The position numbers were made by a program, and so were the translations under genes. From positions 1 through 38,791 of the forward strand of contig DASZWQ010000197.1 of NCBI GenBank assembly GCA_035546535.1: 38,791 nt of DNA, read 5' to 3'. This stretch comes from Pirellulales bacterium (GTDB taxonomy: Bacteria > Planctomycetota > Planctomycetia > Pirellulales > JACPPG01). The notes under the pieces were generated by a model. That model was not told where the DNA came from. It saw nothing but the letters and a program-made list of their open reading frames with translations, and ran no database searches. Positions 11,455-21,025 of this stretch are shown piece by piece (position 1 is the first letter of the stretch; each line of letters opens with the position of its first letter).

Positions 11455-11661
11455 GTGATTCGCGCCGCCGCTTCTGTTACTTCCAATCCGGTCCTACGTC
11501 GCAAGAAAGACGCCGCGCCGGAAATGTATGGTCCTGCTGCAGGACTGGTTCCGTACGACCAGGCCACGGTCGCCGCCCACTTGGCATTTCTGCGTCAGTC
11601 CGCCGTCAGCCAGTTGCCCGACTCGCAGCCAGTGTCCGGCTCGAACCTGGCGCGCCAATAA
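11455..11661 (+). CDS. Possible 68-residue protein, unknown
   Basis: A GTG at 11455 is preceded by CGGAGGG at 6 bases, a better ribosome site than most genes in this window. The product is a short soluble protein with a basic start (VLRRKKDAAPEMYG) and a helix-like segment (QATVAAHLAFLRQSAVS). No family is recognised. The frame is also open upstream, where it looks non-coding. It could be chance in a decayed region. Confidence 0.35.
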   Translation: MIRAAASVTSNPVLRRKKDAAPEMYGPAAGLVPYDQATVAAHLAFLRQSAVSQLPDSQPVSGSNLARQ

Positions 11662-11723
11662 AGTTCGGCAATTCGGGCGGGTAAGTCCATCTCGGTTGCT
11701 CGCCTTGATCTGCGTTTGGGCGT

Positions 11724-11757
11724 CTCCGAAACGCTAGAAATTCTACTGGTTTCGGAG
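11724..11757. repeat. Perfect 9-bp inverted repeat
   Basis: CTCCGAAAC (11724-11732) and GTTTCGGAG (11749-11757) flank a 16-base AT-rich spacer, about 100 bases before the sulfatase start. It has no T-tract. It could be an operator or part of a remnant element; nothing else supports a function. Confidence 0.35.
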
Positions 11758-11855
11758 GGGCGAAGGCTTGATCTCGCTTCCGCGACCGACACCCGGCGGC
11801 ACCACGAGCGTTTAATAGGCGCTCACTTGCGTGGCGTCACCCGGAGATTTAGCCC

Positions 11856-13247
11856 ATGTTTCGCCCGATTCTGATCCTCGCCTGCGCGCTGTATCCGTTC
11901 CAATCGGCCCTTGGCGCGGCGACCTCGAAACCCAACGTGCTCGTGATATTGGCGGACGATCTCGGCTACGGCGAACTCGGCTGCCAGGGGTACGCAAGCG
12001 ATATTCCTACACCGAATGTCGACAGCATCGCCCGGGGCGGTATCCGCTTTACGAGCGGTTACGTGAGCGGGCCGTACTGCAGCCCGACCCGGGCCGCGTT
12101 CATGACGGGTCGGTACCAGACGCGCTTTGGGCATGAGTTCAACCCGGGGCCTGCGCAAGCGTCGCCCAAGGATTTTGGGCTGCCGCTTGGCGAAGTGACC
12201 ATCGCCGACCGGCTGAAAGCCGCGGGCTACACGACCGGCTGGTTTGGCAAATCGCACCTGGGCTACGAGCCCCCCTTTCACCCGCAGAAGCGCGGCTTCG
12301 ACGAATTCTTCGGCTTCCTGGGAGGCGCGCATTCCTATCTCGACGCTTCGGCCGATCGTTTCAACCCGATCTTGCGTGGAAACACGCCAACGACCGAGAT
12401 CGACGGCTACACGACCGACGCCTTTGGCCGCGAGGCCGTGAAGTTCATCGAGTCGCACAAATCGAGCCCGTGGTTTTGTTACCTGGCCTTCAACGCCGTA
12501 CACGCGCCGTTGCAGGCGACGGACAAGTATCGAGGACGCTTTCCCAATATCAAGGACGAAAAGCGTCGGCCGTACGCTGCCATGCTGTCTGCGATGGATG
12601 ATGCGATCGGCACCGTGCTCGATAAGCTGCGCGAGCTAAAGCTCGAAGAGAACACGCTCATCTTCTTTTTCAGCGACAATGGCGGGCCGACGCGCCAGAC
12701 GACCAGCGGCAACGGCCCCTTGCGGGGCTTCAAGGCGCAAACGTGGGAAGGAGGAATCCGCGTCCCATTTCTCGTGCAATGGAAAGGGCACTTGCCTGCC
12801 GGCCGCACGGACGATCGGCCCGTGATTCAGCTTGACATTTATCCCACGGCGCTGGCCGCGGCCGGTGTGACAGTCGAGCCCGATTGGAAGATCGAGGGCG
12901 TGAACTTGTTGCCATATCTGAACGGCGAAAAGACCGACGCTCCTCACGAGGCGCTCTATTGGCGATTCGGCTCACAAGTAGCAATCCGCAAGGGGAACTG
13001 GAAGCTGGTCAAAGGAGTCGGTAGCGCCGGTGTCGGTCCTGTCGAGCAGCGCGCGAAGAGCAATATGGACGGTGCTGAGCTGTACGACCTGGCAGGCGAC
13101 ATTGGCGAGACGAAGAATCTCGCCAGCCAGGAACCGGCGAAGGTGAAAGAGTTGGCCGCGGACTGGGATCGCTGGAACAGCGACAACGTCGCAGCGCGGT
13201 GGGTGCCAGCGCGCGCCGCGCGAAACCGCGCCAAACAGGCGAATTGA
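11856..13247 (+). CDS. Exported formylglycine-dependent sulfatase
   Basis: 463-residue sulfatase, probably periplasmic, that hydrolyses sulfate esters; planctomycetes use such enzymes on sulfated polysaccharides, but the substrate here is unknown. A Sec signal peptide covers about residues 1-21. The metal site starts with LADDLGYGELG (D34, D35). The signature CSPTRAAFMTGR puts C75 as the residue converted to formylglycine. GKSHLG (around residue 130) and FFFSDNGG (around 270) are the other active-site segments. CGGAG stands 9 bases before the ATG. No sulfatase-maturing enzyme is nearby, so activation must come from elsewhere. The next gene is pyruvate carboxylase, with no obvious functional link. 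Confidence 0.93.
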   Translation: MFRPILILACALYPFQSALGAATSKPNVLVILADDLGYGELGCQGYASDIPTPNVDSIARGGIRFTSGYVSGPYCSPTRAAFMTGRYQTRFGHEFNPGPAQASPKDFGLPLGEVTIADRLKAAGYTTGWFGKSHLGYEPPFHPQKRGFDEFFGFLGGAHSYLDASADRFNPILRGNTPTTEIDGYTTDAFGREAVKFIESHKSSPWFCYLAFNAVHAPLQATDKYRGRFPNIKDEKRRPYAAMLSAMDDAIGTVLDKLRELKLEENTLIFFFSDNGGPTRQTTSGNGPLRGFKAQTWEGGIRVPFLVQWKGHLPAGRTDDRPVIQLDIYPTALAAAGVTVEPDWKIEGVNLLPYLNGEKTDAPHEALYWRFGSQVAIRKGNWKLVKGVGSAGVGPVEQRAKSNMDGAELYDLAGDIGETKNLASQEPAKVKELAADWDRWNSDNVAARWVPARAARNRAKQAN

Positions 13248-13529
13248 ATCCAAAGCTGTCGCGCATCAGCGACGTCAAGCGTCGCGAACGGGCGCGCCGG
13301 CGAGCCGTACCGCATCACTTGCGGACCGAATCTGCCCCCTCACGGGCGTCTAGAACGAAACGCCCCGGCCGGGTACAACAGGCTATTCGGGGCTGGCGGC
13401 CCAGGCCTGTTCTGTGTGACGCGACTGGCGGCTCTCTCTGCGGCTGAAAGTCCGCTGCCGGTGCGCCCGGGCCACTCGGCTCGTGAGGTTCAATTTGGGC
13501 AATCGGATCGTGTGCGAGAAAGTGAATTC

Positions 13530-16500
13530 ATGACCCCGTTCCGCAAGCTGTTGGTGGCCAATCGCAGCGAGATCGCTATTCGCGTCTTTCGCGCCGCCCA
13601 CGAATTGGACATCCGCACGGTGGCCATCTACTCGCACGAGGACCGCTTTGCCCTGCACCGGCTGAAGGCCGACGAGGCGTACCCGATCGGTAAGCCTGGC
13701 GAGCCCTTGCGGTCGTATCTGGATATCGACGGCATCGTCGACATTGCGGTCCGCCACGGAGTCGATGCAATCCACCCCGGCTACGGCTTTTTGGCCGAAA
13801 ACCCCGGCCTGCCCCGGGCCGCCAACAAGGCGGGCATCGTCGTTTGCGGCCCGCCGCCCGAGGTGCTTGAGCAGTTGGGCGACAAGGTCATGGCGCGTGG
13901 CCTTGCGGCCTCGGTCGGCGTGCCGATCCTGGCCGGCAGCAACCAGCCGCTCGCCAGCGCCGACGAAGCGCTTAAGCTGGCCGAAAAGCTCGGCTATCCG
14001 GTGATGCTCAAGGCGGCCAAAGGGGGTGGCGGGCGCGGTATGCGCGTCGTCAACGCGGCCGCTGAGTTGCCCAACTCGCTGGCCCAGGCCCAGCGCGAGG
14101 CGCTATCCGCTTTCGGCAGCGACGAAGTCTTCCTGGAGAAGTTCATTCCCCGACCGAGACATATCGAAGTCCAATTGCTAGGCGACAAGCACGGCAATCT
14201 GGTGCATTTGTACGAGCGCGATTGCTCGCTGCAGCGGCGGCATCAGAAAGTGGTCGAAATCGCACCGGCGCTAAAGCTCGATCCCAAGGTGCGCGACCAG
14301 ATTTGCCAGGCAGCACTCGCGATTGGCCGGAAGGTGAACTATCAGAATGCCGGCACTGTTGAATTCTTGCTCGACACCGATACCGACAAGTTCTATTTCA
14401 TCGAGGTCAATCCGCGCATCCAGGTCGAGCACACGGTGACCGAAGTCGTCACCGGCGTCGACATCGTGCAGTGCCAGATCCTGATCGCGCAGGGCAAGCG
14501 CCTGGACGGGCCCGAGATCGATCTCGGCTCGCAAGCTGCGATCACCACGCGCGGCTACGCCATTCAATGCCGCGTGACGACCGAAGATCCGGAAAATCGT
14601 TTCCTGCCCGACTACGGCCGCATCACCGGCTATCGGTCGGCAGGCGGCGCGGGGGTGCGGCTCGACGGTGGCACGGCCTTCTCCGGCGCCATGGTCACGC
14701 CGTTTTACGATTCGCTGCTGGTGAAAGTCACGGCCTGGGCGCGACAGTTTCCTGACGCGGCCCGTCGCATGGAGCGCTGCCTCCAGGAATTTCGCATCCG
14801 CGGTGTGAAGACCAATTTGCCGTTTTTGATCAACCTGGTCACGCACCCTGATTTCCTCGCCGGCGGCTACACAACCCGCTTTCTCGACGAAACGCCAGGT
14901 CTATTCCAGTTCACCGTTTCGCGCGATCGGGCAACGAAAATCTTCAACTACCTGGGCGAAGTAATCGTCAACGGCCATCCGGCCGTGAAGGAGAAGCCCG
15001 AGAATGTCCGCCGGACGCCTGCGCCAGTGCCGCAACTGGATCTCGATCAGCCGACGCCCAAGGGAGCTCGCGACAAGCTGCTGGAACTGGGGCCCAAGAA
15101 GTTCAGCCAATGGATTCTCGATCAGAAGCAGCTACTACTGACCGACACGACGTTTCGCGATGCGCACCAGTCGCTCTTGGCCACCCGGCTGCGCACGCAC
15201 GACATGCTGGGCATCGCTCAGGCTTATTCGCGTCTGGTGCCGCAACTGTTTTCGATCGAGATGTGGGGCGGGGCAACGTTCGATACGGCCATGCGCTTCC
15301 TGGGCGAATGCCCCTGGCAACGGCTCGCGGATCTGCGCGAACAGATCCCGAACATTCTCTTCCAGATGCTATTCCGCGCGTCGAACGCGCTGGGATACGC
15401 CAATTATCCCGACAACGTCGTGCGGGCGTTCGTCAAGGAGACGGCCGAGGCCGGCATGGACATTTTCCGCGTCTTCGACTCGCTGAACTGGGTCGAAAAC
15501 ATGCGCGTCGCCATGGAAGCCGTCATCGAGTCGGGCGCCATTTGCGAAGCGGCCATCTGCTACACGGGCGATATCCTCGACCCGAAGCGGACGAAATACA
15601 ACCTTAAGTATTACGTCGATATGGCCAAGGAGCTGGAAAAGCTGGGCGCGCACACCCTGTGCATCAAGGACATGGCCGGCCTGTGCAAACCCTACGCGGC
15701 CGAACTCTTGGTACGCACGCTGAAGCAAGAAGTCGGCATTCCGATCCATTTCCACACGCATGACACGAGCGGCGTGCAAGCCGGCGCCGTGCTGAAGGCG
15801 GCCGAAGTCGGCCTCGACATTGCCGACGCGGCTGTGGCGCCGTTCTCGGGCCTGACCTCGCAGCCGAATCTGAATTCGCTCGTCGAGGCCTTGCGATTTA
15901 CGGGTCGCGATAGCGGCATCGGCTTCGCGCCCTTGCAGCAGATTGCCGACTATTGGTCGGCCGTGCGCGAGTTCTACACGCCCTTCGAAACAGGCATGCT
16001 GGCCAGCACGGCCGACGTCTATGTCGACGAGATGCCCGGTGGGCAGTACACGAACCTGTACCAGCAAGCAAAGGCCATCGGCCTGGCCCATCGTTGGCGT
16101 GACGTCTGCCGGGTGTATGCGGAGGTGAATCAGCTTTTCGGCGACATCGTCAAAGTCACCCCCAGTTCAAAAGCCGTGGGCGATATGGCGCTGTTCATGG
16201 TGACCGGCGATTTGACCGTGAAAGACGTGCTCGATCCGCAGCGCGAGCTGGCGTTTCCGGAGTCGGTCGTGGATCTGATCTCGGGGCGCATGGGGCAGCC
16301 GCCGGGTGGCTTCCCGCCGGAAGTCGCCAAACGTATTTTGCGAAATCGGAAGGCCGTAAAGGAGCGTCCGGGCGCGACAATGCCGCCGGCCGACATGAAA
16401 GCCGCCGAGGGGAATGTCGAGAAGATCATCAATCAAAAGCCGACCAGCAGGGACGTGATGTCCTACTTCATGTACCCGAAGGTCTTTGCCGAATTCGCGG

Positions 16501-16973
16501 CCAGGCAGGAGCAATACGGCGACACCAGTGTGCTGCCGACGCCTGTGTTCTTCTATGGGCCGGAGCCGGGCGAGGAATTCACCTTCGACATCGAGCGCGG
16601 CAAGACGCTGATCGTGAAGTTCCTCACGGTCGGCGATCCGCATCCCGATGGGCGCCGCACGGTGTTCTTCGAGCTGAACGGCCAGTCGCGCAATGTCACG
16701 GTGCAGGACCGTGCGCTGGATTCGTCGGTTGTCCATCATCCGAAAGCGGATGCCAACGACCAGAATCAGGTCGGCGCGCCGATGCCGGGCTCGGTCGTTA
16801 CTGTGGCCGTGCAGGCGGGGGACACCGTGGCTAAGGGACAAAAGCTGCTGTCAATGGAAGCCATGAAGATGGAAACGACAGTCTATGCCGAGCGCGACGG
16901 CAAAGTGGCGGAAGTCCTGGTCCGCCCCGGCACGCAGATCGAAACCGGGGATCTCTTGGTCCGCTTCGAGTAA
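13530..16973 (+). CDS. pyc: Pyruvate carboxylase
   Basis: 1147-residue biotin enzyme that carboxylates pyruvate to oxaloacetate in the cytoplasm (anaplerosis). The N-terminal biotin carboxylase begins KLLVANRSEIAIRVFRAA and contains the ATP-grasp loop KAAKGGGGRGM and the EVNPRIQVEHTVTE segment. The carboxyltransferase starts with DTTFRDAHQSLLATR (D539) and contains HFHTHDTSG and CIKDMAGLC. The C-terminal biotinyl domain has EAMKMETT with biotinylated K1113, 35 residues from the end. Domain order and length match single-chain pyruvate carboxylases. The ATG at 13530 was chosen because family homology begins there; the frame is open to 13416. The Shine-Dalgarno is weak. The 280 bases upstream contain a GGGCGT/ACGCCC hairpin (13344-13365) without a T-tract. 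Confidence 0.97.
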   Translation: MTPFRKLLVANRSEIAIRVFRAAHELDIRTVAIYSHEDRFALHRLKADEAYPIGKPGEPLRSYLDIDGIVDIAVRHGVDAIHPGYGFLAENPGLPRAANKAGIVVCGPPPEVLEQLGDKVMARGLAASVGVPILAGSNQPLASADEALKLAEKLGYPVMLKAAKGGGGRGMRVVNAAAELPNSLAQAQREALSAFGSDEVFLEKFIPRPRHIEVQLLGDKHGNLVHLYERDCSLQRRHQKVVEIAPALKLDPKVRDQICQAALAIGRKVNYQNAGTVEFLLDTDTDKFYFIEVNPRIQVEHTVTEVVTGVDIVQCQILIAQGKRLDGPEIDLGSQAAITTRGYAIQCRVTTEDPENRFLPDYGRITGYRSAGGAGVRLDGGTAFSGAMVTPFYDSLLVKVTAWARQFPDAARRMERCLQEFRIRGVKTNLPFLINLVTHPDFLAGGYTTRFLDETPGLFQFTVSRDRATKIFNYLGEVIVNGHPAVKEKPENVRRTPAPVPQLDLDQPTPKGARDKLLELGPKKFSQWILDQKQLLLTDTTFRDAHQSLLATRLRTHDMLGIAQAYSRLVPQLFSIEMWGGATFDTAMRFLGECPWQRLADLREQIPNILFQMLFRASNALGYANYPDNVVRAFVKETAEAGMDIFRVFDSLNWVENMRVAMEAVIESGAICEAAICYTGDILDPKRTKYNLKYYVDMAKELEKLGAHTLCIKDMAGLCKPYAAELLVRTLKQEVGIPIHFHTHDTSGVQAGAVLKAAEVGLDIADAAVAPFSGLTSQPNLNSLVEALRFTGRDSGIGFAPLQQIADYWSAVREFYTPFETGMLASTADVYVDEMPGGQYTNLYQQAKAIGLAHRWRDVCRVYAEVNQLFGDIVKVTPSSKAVGDMALFMVTGDLTVKDVLDPQRELAFPESVVDLISGRMGQPPGGFPPEVAKRILRNRKAVKERPGATMPPADMKAAEGNVEKIINQKPTSRDVMSYFMYPKVFAEFAARQEQYGDTSVLPTPVFFYGPEPGEEFTFDIERGKTLIVKFLTVGDPHPDGRRTVFFELNGQSRNVTVQDRALDSSVVHHPKADANDQNQVGAPMPGSVVTVAVQAGDTVAKGQKLLSMEAMKMETTVYAERDGKVAEVLVRPGTQIETGDLLVRFE

Positions 16974-17185
16974 TGGCTCCGAGCAATTAGCCGCCGAGCT
17001 CGCCCGGCGATTGCCAAACGGCCTGAGCGACCGTTGCCCGACGCTCACGTCCTGCGGCGTTCGGCTCTTTTTGCGGGATTCCGCGTAACGCCGCGTACGT
17101 CTGTGTGTTGAATCATAAGTGGGCACACGCGTGGCACCGTTGGAACACGCTCGCCGCAGGCCGGAAAGCGTGGCAGGAGCACCTT

Positions 17186-17581
17186 ATGCATTACGTCGTC
17201 CTGGCCAGTTTGCTTGTCCTTTCACTGATCACTTCGCCGGCCGTGGCCGCCCGCCACCCTCGCTACCGTGGAAACGGGGTAGCCCGGGCCGCGACAGCGC
17301 AGCGTGAAGCGGCGTTTCTGCGGCAATTCGACGCGAATGGGGATGGTCAGCTCGACGCGTCGGAGCGGCAGGCTGCGCTTGAGGCGCTCAAGCAAATGCA
17401 GAACTCAGGGGCCACCGGCGGCAAAGTCGCGGGGGGCCTCAAGAAGACTGCCAACAAACTGAATCAGGCCCAGAAGCAGGAACTGATCAAGCGGTTCGAC
17501 AAAGACGGCGACGGCAAGCTCGACGCCGCCGAACGAGAGGCCGCTAGAAAGGATCTTGAGAAACTGGCCGCCCACAAGTAA
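17186..17581 (+). CDS. Small exported EF-hand protein
   Basis: 131-residue protein with a Sec signal peptide (hydrophobic residues 3-16, cleavage near AVAA at 19-22) and two canonical EF-hand loops, DANGDGQLDASE (49-60) and DKDGDGKLDAAE (105-116). AGGAG lies 6 bases before the ATG; the frame opens at 17105, but homology-like sequence starts at the signal peptide. It looks like a short paralogue of the protein at 2636-3367, without that protein's Ala/Lys-rich region. The role is unknown; calcium binding in the periplasm or at the surface is inferred. It is convergent with the SDR gene. Confidence 0.8.
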   Translation: MHYVVLASLLVLSLITSPAVAARHPRYRGNGVARAATAQREAAFLRQFDANGDGQLDASERQAALEALKQMQNSGATGGKVAGGLKKTANKLNQAQKQELIKRFDKDGDGKLDAAEREAARKDLEKLAAHK

Positions 17582-17631
17582 GAGGCGAGCCTGCAAGAAC
17601 TCGTCGGGCAGGCCCGCCGTGTGTGTCAAGT

Positions 17632-18324
17632 CTATTCGCCCGAGCGGACCGCCATCGGCTCGCCATTGTTCTTGGCGGTAATGCCGAGGATCAGCGGGAC
17701 CGCACGCTTGGCCCATTGCTCGGGCGTGGGGTAGCTGTTGGCGCCGTCACCCCACGCCACTTGTAGCATGTCGGTGTTGATCACGCCGGGATTTAGCGGC
17801 ACGGCGGCCATGCCCTTGGGCAGCTCTTGCGCCAAAGACCGTGTCATACCTTCGATGGCCCATTTCGTCGTGCAATAGGGCGCGACCTCGGGCGAAGTCG
17901 ACCGTCCCCAGCCAGAGCTGAAGTTGACGATCACGCCTTTTCCCCGCTTCACCATTGCCGGCAGGAAGTGCCGCAGCACGTAGTAAACGCCGGTGACATT
18001 GACGTCCATCAGGCTTTGAAATTCTTCTTGCGGAATTTCCCACAAGGGAGCAGGCCGGTTCATGAGCGCCGCGTTATTGATCAAGAAATCCGGCGCCCCG
18101 GCCGAGCCCAACACGTCTTTCGCCCATCGCTCGACCTGATCTTCCTTGGCGACGTCGACGCTCATGAAGCGATGCGGTGCGCCAAACCGCCTGGCCAACT
18201 CAGCCACGGCGTCCTTATTGCGCGCGGCGCCGCATACGGTGTGGCCGGCGGCAATAAAGCCTTCGGCCATGGCCAGCCCCAGCCCACGGCTGACGCCCGA
18301 GAGAGCAATGATCTTTCCAGCCAT
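17632..18324 (-). CDS. Short-chain dehydrogenase/reductase (SDR)
   Basis: 230-residue NAD(P)-dependent oxidoreductase of the classical SDR family, cytoplasmic. The cofactor motif GVSRGLG is at residues 10-16, NNAA is present, and the catalytic Tyr/Lys pair is Y150-x3-K154 (PYCTTKWA) with a serine in the preceding NFSSGWG. The substrate is unknown. It lies 61 bases downstream of the ThuA-domain gene on the same strand and may be the last gene of that unit. Confidence 0.92.
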   Translation of the reverse strand: MAGKIIALSGVSRGLGLAMAEGFIAAGHTVCGAARNKDAVAELARRFGAPHRFMSVDVAKEDQVERWAKDVLGSAGAPDFLINNAALMNRPAPLWEIPQEEFQSLMDVNVTGVYYVLRHFLPAMVKRGKGVIVNFSSGWGRSTSPEVAPYCTTKWAIEGMTRSLAQELPKGMAAVPLNPGVINTDMLQVAWGDGANSYPTPEQWAKRAVPLILGITAKNNGEPMAVRSGE

Positions 18325-18385
18325 TCTCGTCGCGCTTCCTAAGACTACGAAGAATCGCGCATGCGCTCGCGGCGAACATCCCCCG

Positions 18386-19297
18386 CTACGCCGGCGGCAT
18401 TACGCCCGCGCCCGGAGTGACTTGCTTCATGTTCGGCGTGATGTCGGCTTCTGAATCGCCGCAGGCCCAGCCGATGCCACCGAGCACGATCGCCTGGAAG
18501 CGCGGATCGCTCCACACGTCTTCGCGATGTCCCATGGAGGTGTAGAAAACGCGTCCCTTACCATGCTTGCGCGCCCAGGTTGCCGGATAGGGAGGCCGTT
18601 CGTAGTCCTTGCCCTTCATGCCCTGCGTGTCCTGCACCAGGATCACGTGCAAATCGTCGGCGTAGTTCTTCAGCGAATACCATTCGTCGTTGATCTTGAA
18701 CGAATCCGCCGAATCCTTGTCGTGTACGCCCGCCAGGCCAGGGAACTTCGCGTCGGTGATCGCCATGCGCGCGACCTGCTGCGGGCCGTGGCTGATGAAC
18801 TCGCCGCCGACCATGGCGATATACGGATCGACCTGCGTTTGCGCCTGGCGCTGGCCTCCGGCGTCGTGGCCCGGCGAGTGGCACGTGTCGGCGCCGCAAT
18901 GCGATGCGAGGAACCCTTTGCCGGCCGCCACGGCGTCGAGCAGCCGTTTCTTTCCCTCCGGCGATACGGCCGGTTGCTTGTCGACGCCCACCTGGCAAAT
19001 GTCTCCCTGTGTCTGGAAGAAGAAGGCATCGAACTCACCGAGGTCCTTGTCGAAGATGCCGCCGTCTTTGGTGCAAACGACCTCGAAGTTGTGCTGCTTG
19101 CCCAGCTCGGTCAGTACCTTGTCGGCGTGTGAAGGCCCGTCGCCATTGCGACGAATCGAGCTGTGCTCGAACCCGCCACTTTTCGTGAAAAACAGAATCT
19201 TGCGCTTCGGCTTATCGGCGGCCCAGGCCCATGACAGTGGCAGCTGTGCAAGTCCCAACGCGGCGGCGGAAGAAATCAATAAGTCGCGGCGCTTCAT
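18386..19297 (-). CDS. Tat-exported ThuA-domain protein
   Basis: 303-residue protein of the ThuA (trehalose-utilisation, glutamine-amidotransferase-like) family. These are frequent in planctomycetes and often linked to carbohydrate metabolism, but their reactions are poorly defined. The N-terminus KRRDLLISSAAALGLAQ is a twin-arginine signal (R3-R4). The fold markers are KILFFTKSGGFEHSS, the loop FLASHCGADTCHS and the closing GKGRVFYTSMGHREDVW. The ATG at 19297 is preceded by GGAG at 10 bases and begins the Tat signal; the frame extends to 19363 without support. Neighbours are an SDR downstream and a small membrane protein and an NHL protein upstream. Confidence 0.88.
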   Translation of the reverse strand: MKRRDLLISSAAALGLAQLPLSWAWAADKPKRKILFFTKSGGFEHSSIRRNGDGPSHADKVLTELGKQHNFEVVCTKDGGIFDKDLGEFDAFFFQTQGDICQVGVDKQPAVSPEGKKRLLDAVAAGKGFLASHCGADTCHSPGHDAGGQRQAQTQVDPYIAMVGGEFISHGPQQVARMAITDAKFPGLAGVHDKDSADSFKINDEWYSLKNYADDLHVILVQDTQGMKGKDYERPPYPATWARKHGKGRVFYTSMGHREDVWSDPRFQAIVLGGIGWACGDSEADITPNMKQVTPGAGVMPPA

Positions 19298-19446
19298 CGT
19301 GGCAAATCTCCAGGCAAGGTAGGCGTGCGGCGGGAAAGAACAACGGGCCGACCCAAAGGGCATGATTACTTTACCCTCCTATCGCGCCGATTAAAAGTTG
19401 GAAGCCCGTGCGGTGAACCGGGCCGAAAACGTGGAATCTCCAGGGG

Positions 19447-19677
19447 TCATTCCGTCAGGGCGGCGGCCAGCACCAGGCCCACGAGAAATAAAGCTACGCC
19501 CCAATGGATTGCCAGCGAGATCCAGTAGAGCACTGGCCGATCGTCGTGCCGTGCCTGCGACGAACTCCAGGGGACCGGGCACGTCCCCGAGTGCCAAAAG
19601 CGCACGGTGCTCAACAGAATTGCGACCGCGGCCACCACGACAGCGAACATCGCCATAGTTTCGCCGGCATCAGGCAT
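19447..19677 (-). CDS. Small two-helix membrane protein
   Basis: 76 residues with a membrane segment near the N-terminus (MFAVVVAAVAILLSTV), a polar loop containing WHSGTCPVPW, and a second helix at the C-terminus (WGVALFLVGLVLAAAL). Family not recognised. AGGAAA precedes the ATG at 19677 by about 10 bases. It sits between the NHL gene and the ThuA gene on the same strand with gaps of 71 and 149 bases, which fits a shared transcript. Confidence 0.55.
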   Translation of the reverse strand: MPDAGETMAMFAVVVAAVAILLSTVRFWHSGTCPVPWSSSQARHDDRPVLYWISLAIHWGVALFLVGLVLAAALTE

Positions 19678-19748
19678 GCGCTATGGTTTCCTGGCGACTT
19701 CCGAGCAAACACCGTTCAAGGTCACCGTCACACGTTCGCGCTTGACGA

Positions 19749-20783
19749 CTATTGCTCGGTGGTGTCGAACTTCTGGATGCGATGGTTGTAAGCATCGACC
19801 ACGTACAAGTCGCCATGACTATCGAGTGCGACTCCATGGGGTGCGAGAAATTGGCCAGCCTCGCTCCCCTGTTCTTCCCCCAGCCCACGCAGGTATTTAC
19901 CGTCGCCGGTGAACTGCTGCACCCGTCCCCCGGCGGCGCTGATCCACAAACGGTCTTCACGATCGCAACAGATGGCGATAGGCCCGTGCATGGACGGGAT
20001 CGGCTTGAACTCGCGACCAAAGCCGCCGGGCCGATCTTCCAGGTCGCCAAAGGCGGATAGAAACGTGCCGTCGGCGGTAAACTTCTGCACGCGACCATCC
20101 ATGGCCTCGGTCGTGTAGATGTTTCCGCGCGAATCGATGGCGATGAAGTCAGGACCGCCGGCGCGCGATTTGACATTGGTCTTGCCGCCGAATTCGCCGG
20201 GCTTCGTGCCATGCCGGCCCCAGGTGCTCAGGAATTTTCCTGCGAGGTCGAGCACCTGAATGCGGTGGTTGGTTTGATCGGCGATGTACAGTCGCCCGCT
20301 GGGCGCGACGGCCATTCCACCCGGATAGTTGAATTCGCCGGGGCCGGGACCGCTTTTTCCCCATTCGTGCAGCAGCTTTCCATTGGGGCTGTAGACAGAC
20401 AGACGGTCCGGATGTGTTTCTTTGTTGATCGTCGACGCCGGAAAATGACTGAGGTAGATATTCCCATCTTTGTCGAGAGCGATACCACCAGGGCTGGGTA
20501 GGACCGCGAAATGTCCCAACAGTTTTCCGGCGCGATCGAACTTTTGAACGCGATCGTTGTAGTGGTCGGTAATCAGGATCTCGTCTTCGCGTGTGATCGC
20601 GATGCCGATCGGAAAGTGAAATTCACCGGGCTCGATACCCTCTTTGCCCCAGGTCGTGACGAATCGCGGCGCGTGCGGATCGGGCTCGGCAGCCGGGGAT
20701 GGCGAGGCGATGCACGTGGCAGCAACTACCCCGCCGCACAATGCACAAGCGACTCTGAGGAAATACCTATGAGATCGGTTCAC
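19749..20783 (-). CDS. Exported NHL-repeat (beta-propeller) protein
   Basis: 344-residue exported protein with a signal peptide (hydrophobic stretch about residues 12-24, then SPAAE). At least five NHL-type blades follow, for example FNYPGGMAVAPSGRLYIAD and FLAPHGVALDSHGDLYVVD, each followed by NHRIQ-type turns. NHL propellers usually bind proteins or ligands, though some are lyases; no catalytic motif is recognised. I chose the GTG at 20783 because the signal peptide begins there and a promoter-like sequence lies just upstream; the frame extends to a TTG at 20891. It is probably the first gene of a unit with the membrane protein, ThuA and SDR genes. Confidence 0.85.
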   Translation of the reverse strand: MNRSHRYFLRVACALCGGVVAATCIASPSPAAEPDPHAPRFVTTWGKEGIEPGEFHFPIGIAITREDEILITDHYNDRVQKFDRAGKLLGHFAVLPSPGGIALDKDGNIYLSHFPASTINKETHPDRLSVYSPNGKLLHEWGKSGPGPGEFNYPGGMAVAPSGRLYIADQTNHRIQVLDLAGKFLSTWGRHGTKPGEFGGKTNVKSRAGGPDFIAIDSRGNIYTTEAMDGRVQKFTADGTFLSAFGDLEDRPGGFGREFKPIPSMHGPIAICCDREDRLWISAAGGRVQQFTGDGKYLRGLGEEQGSEAGQFLAPHGVALDSHGDLYVVDAYNHRIQKFDTTEQ

Positions 20784-20829
20784 GGCTCGCCATTCGAGGG
20801 GCCAACGGCTTTTGCCTGGATTAACGCAT

Positions 20830-20860
20830 AGTATACCTCGCTTGAGCGGGTCGCTGTCGA
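20830..20860 (-). promoter_or_regulatory. Possible promoter of the NHL-repeat gene
   Basis: On the minus strand TATACT (20835-20830) lies 19 bases downstream of TCGACA (20860-20855). The hexamers are good but the spacing is long. The start of transcription would be about 40 bases before the GTG at 20783. Confidence 0.35.
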
Positions 20861-21025
20861 CACGACATGTTCCCGGATTCCCTCGGTCCAACTCAGGCGT
20901 TCGTTCGGGGATACCGGGCCTGGCGTACCTCCGTCGGAAGTTCGCATTGCCGTCAGTCTCGACGTAAGATGGGGCCTTGCTCGCCTAAGAACCGTGCTCA
21001 GCCGTGGATCTATTGATTAGACGCG

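Noticed and set aside
14271-16841. Several minus-strand frames opposite pyruvate carboxylase
   Set aside because: All lie inside an intact conserved gene and show no family features.
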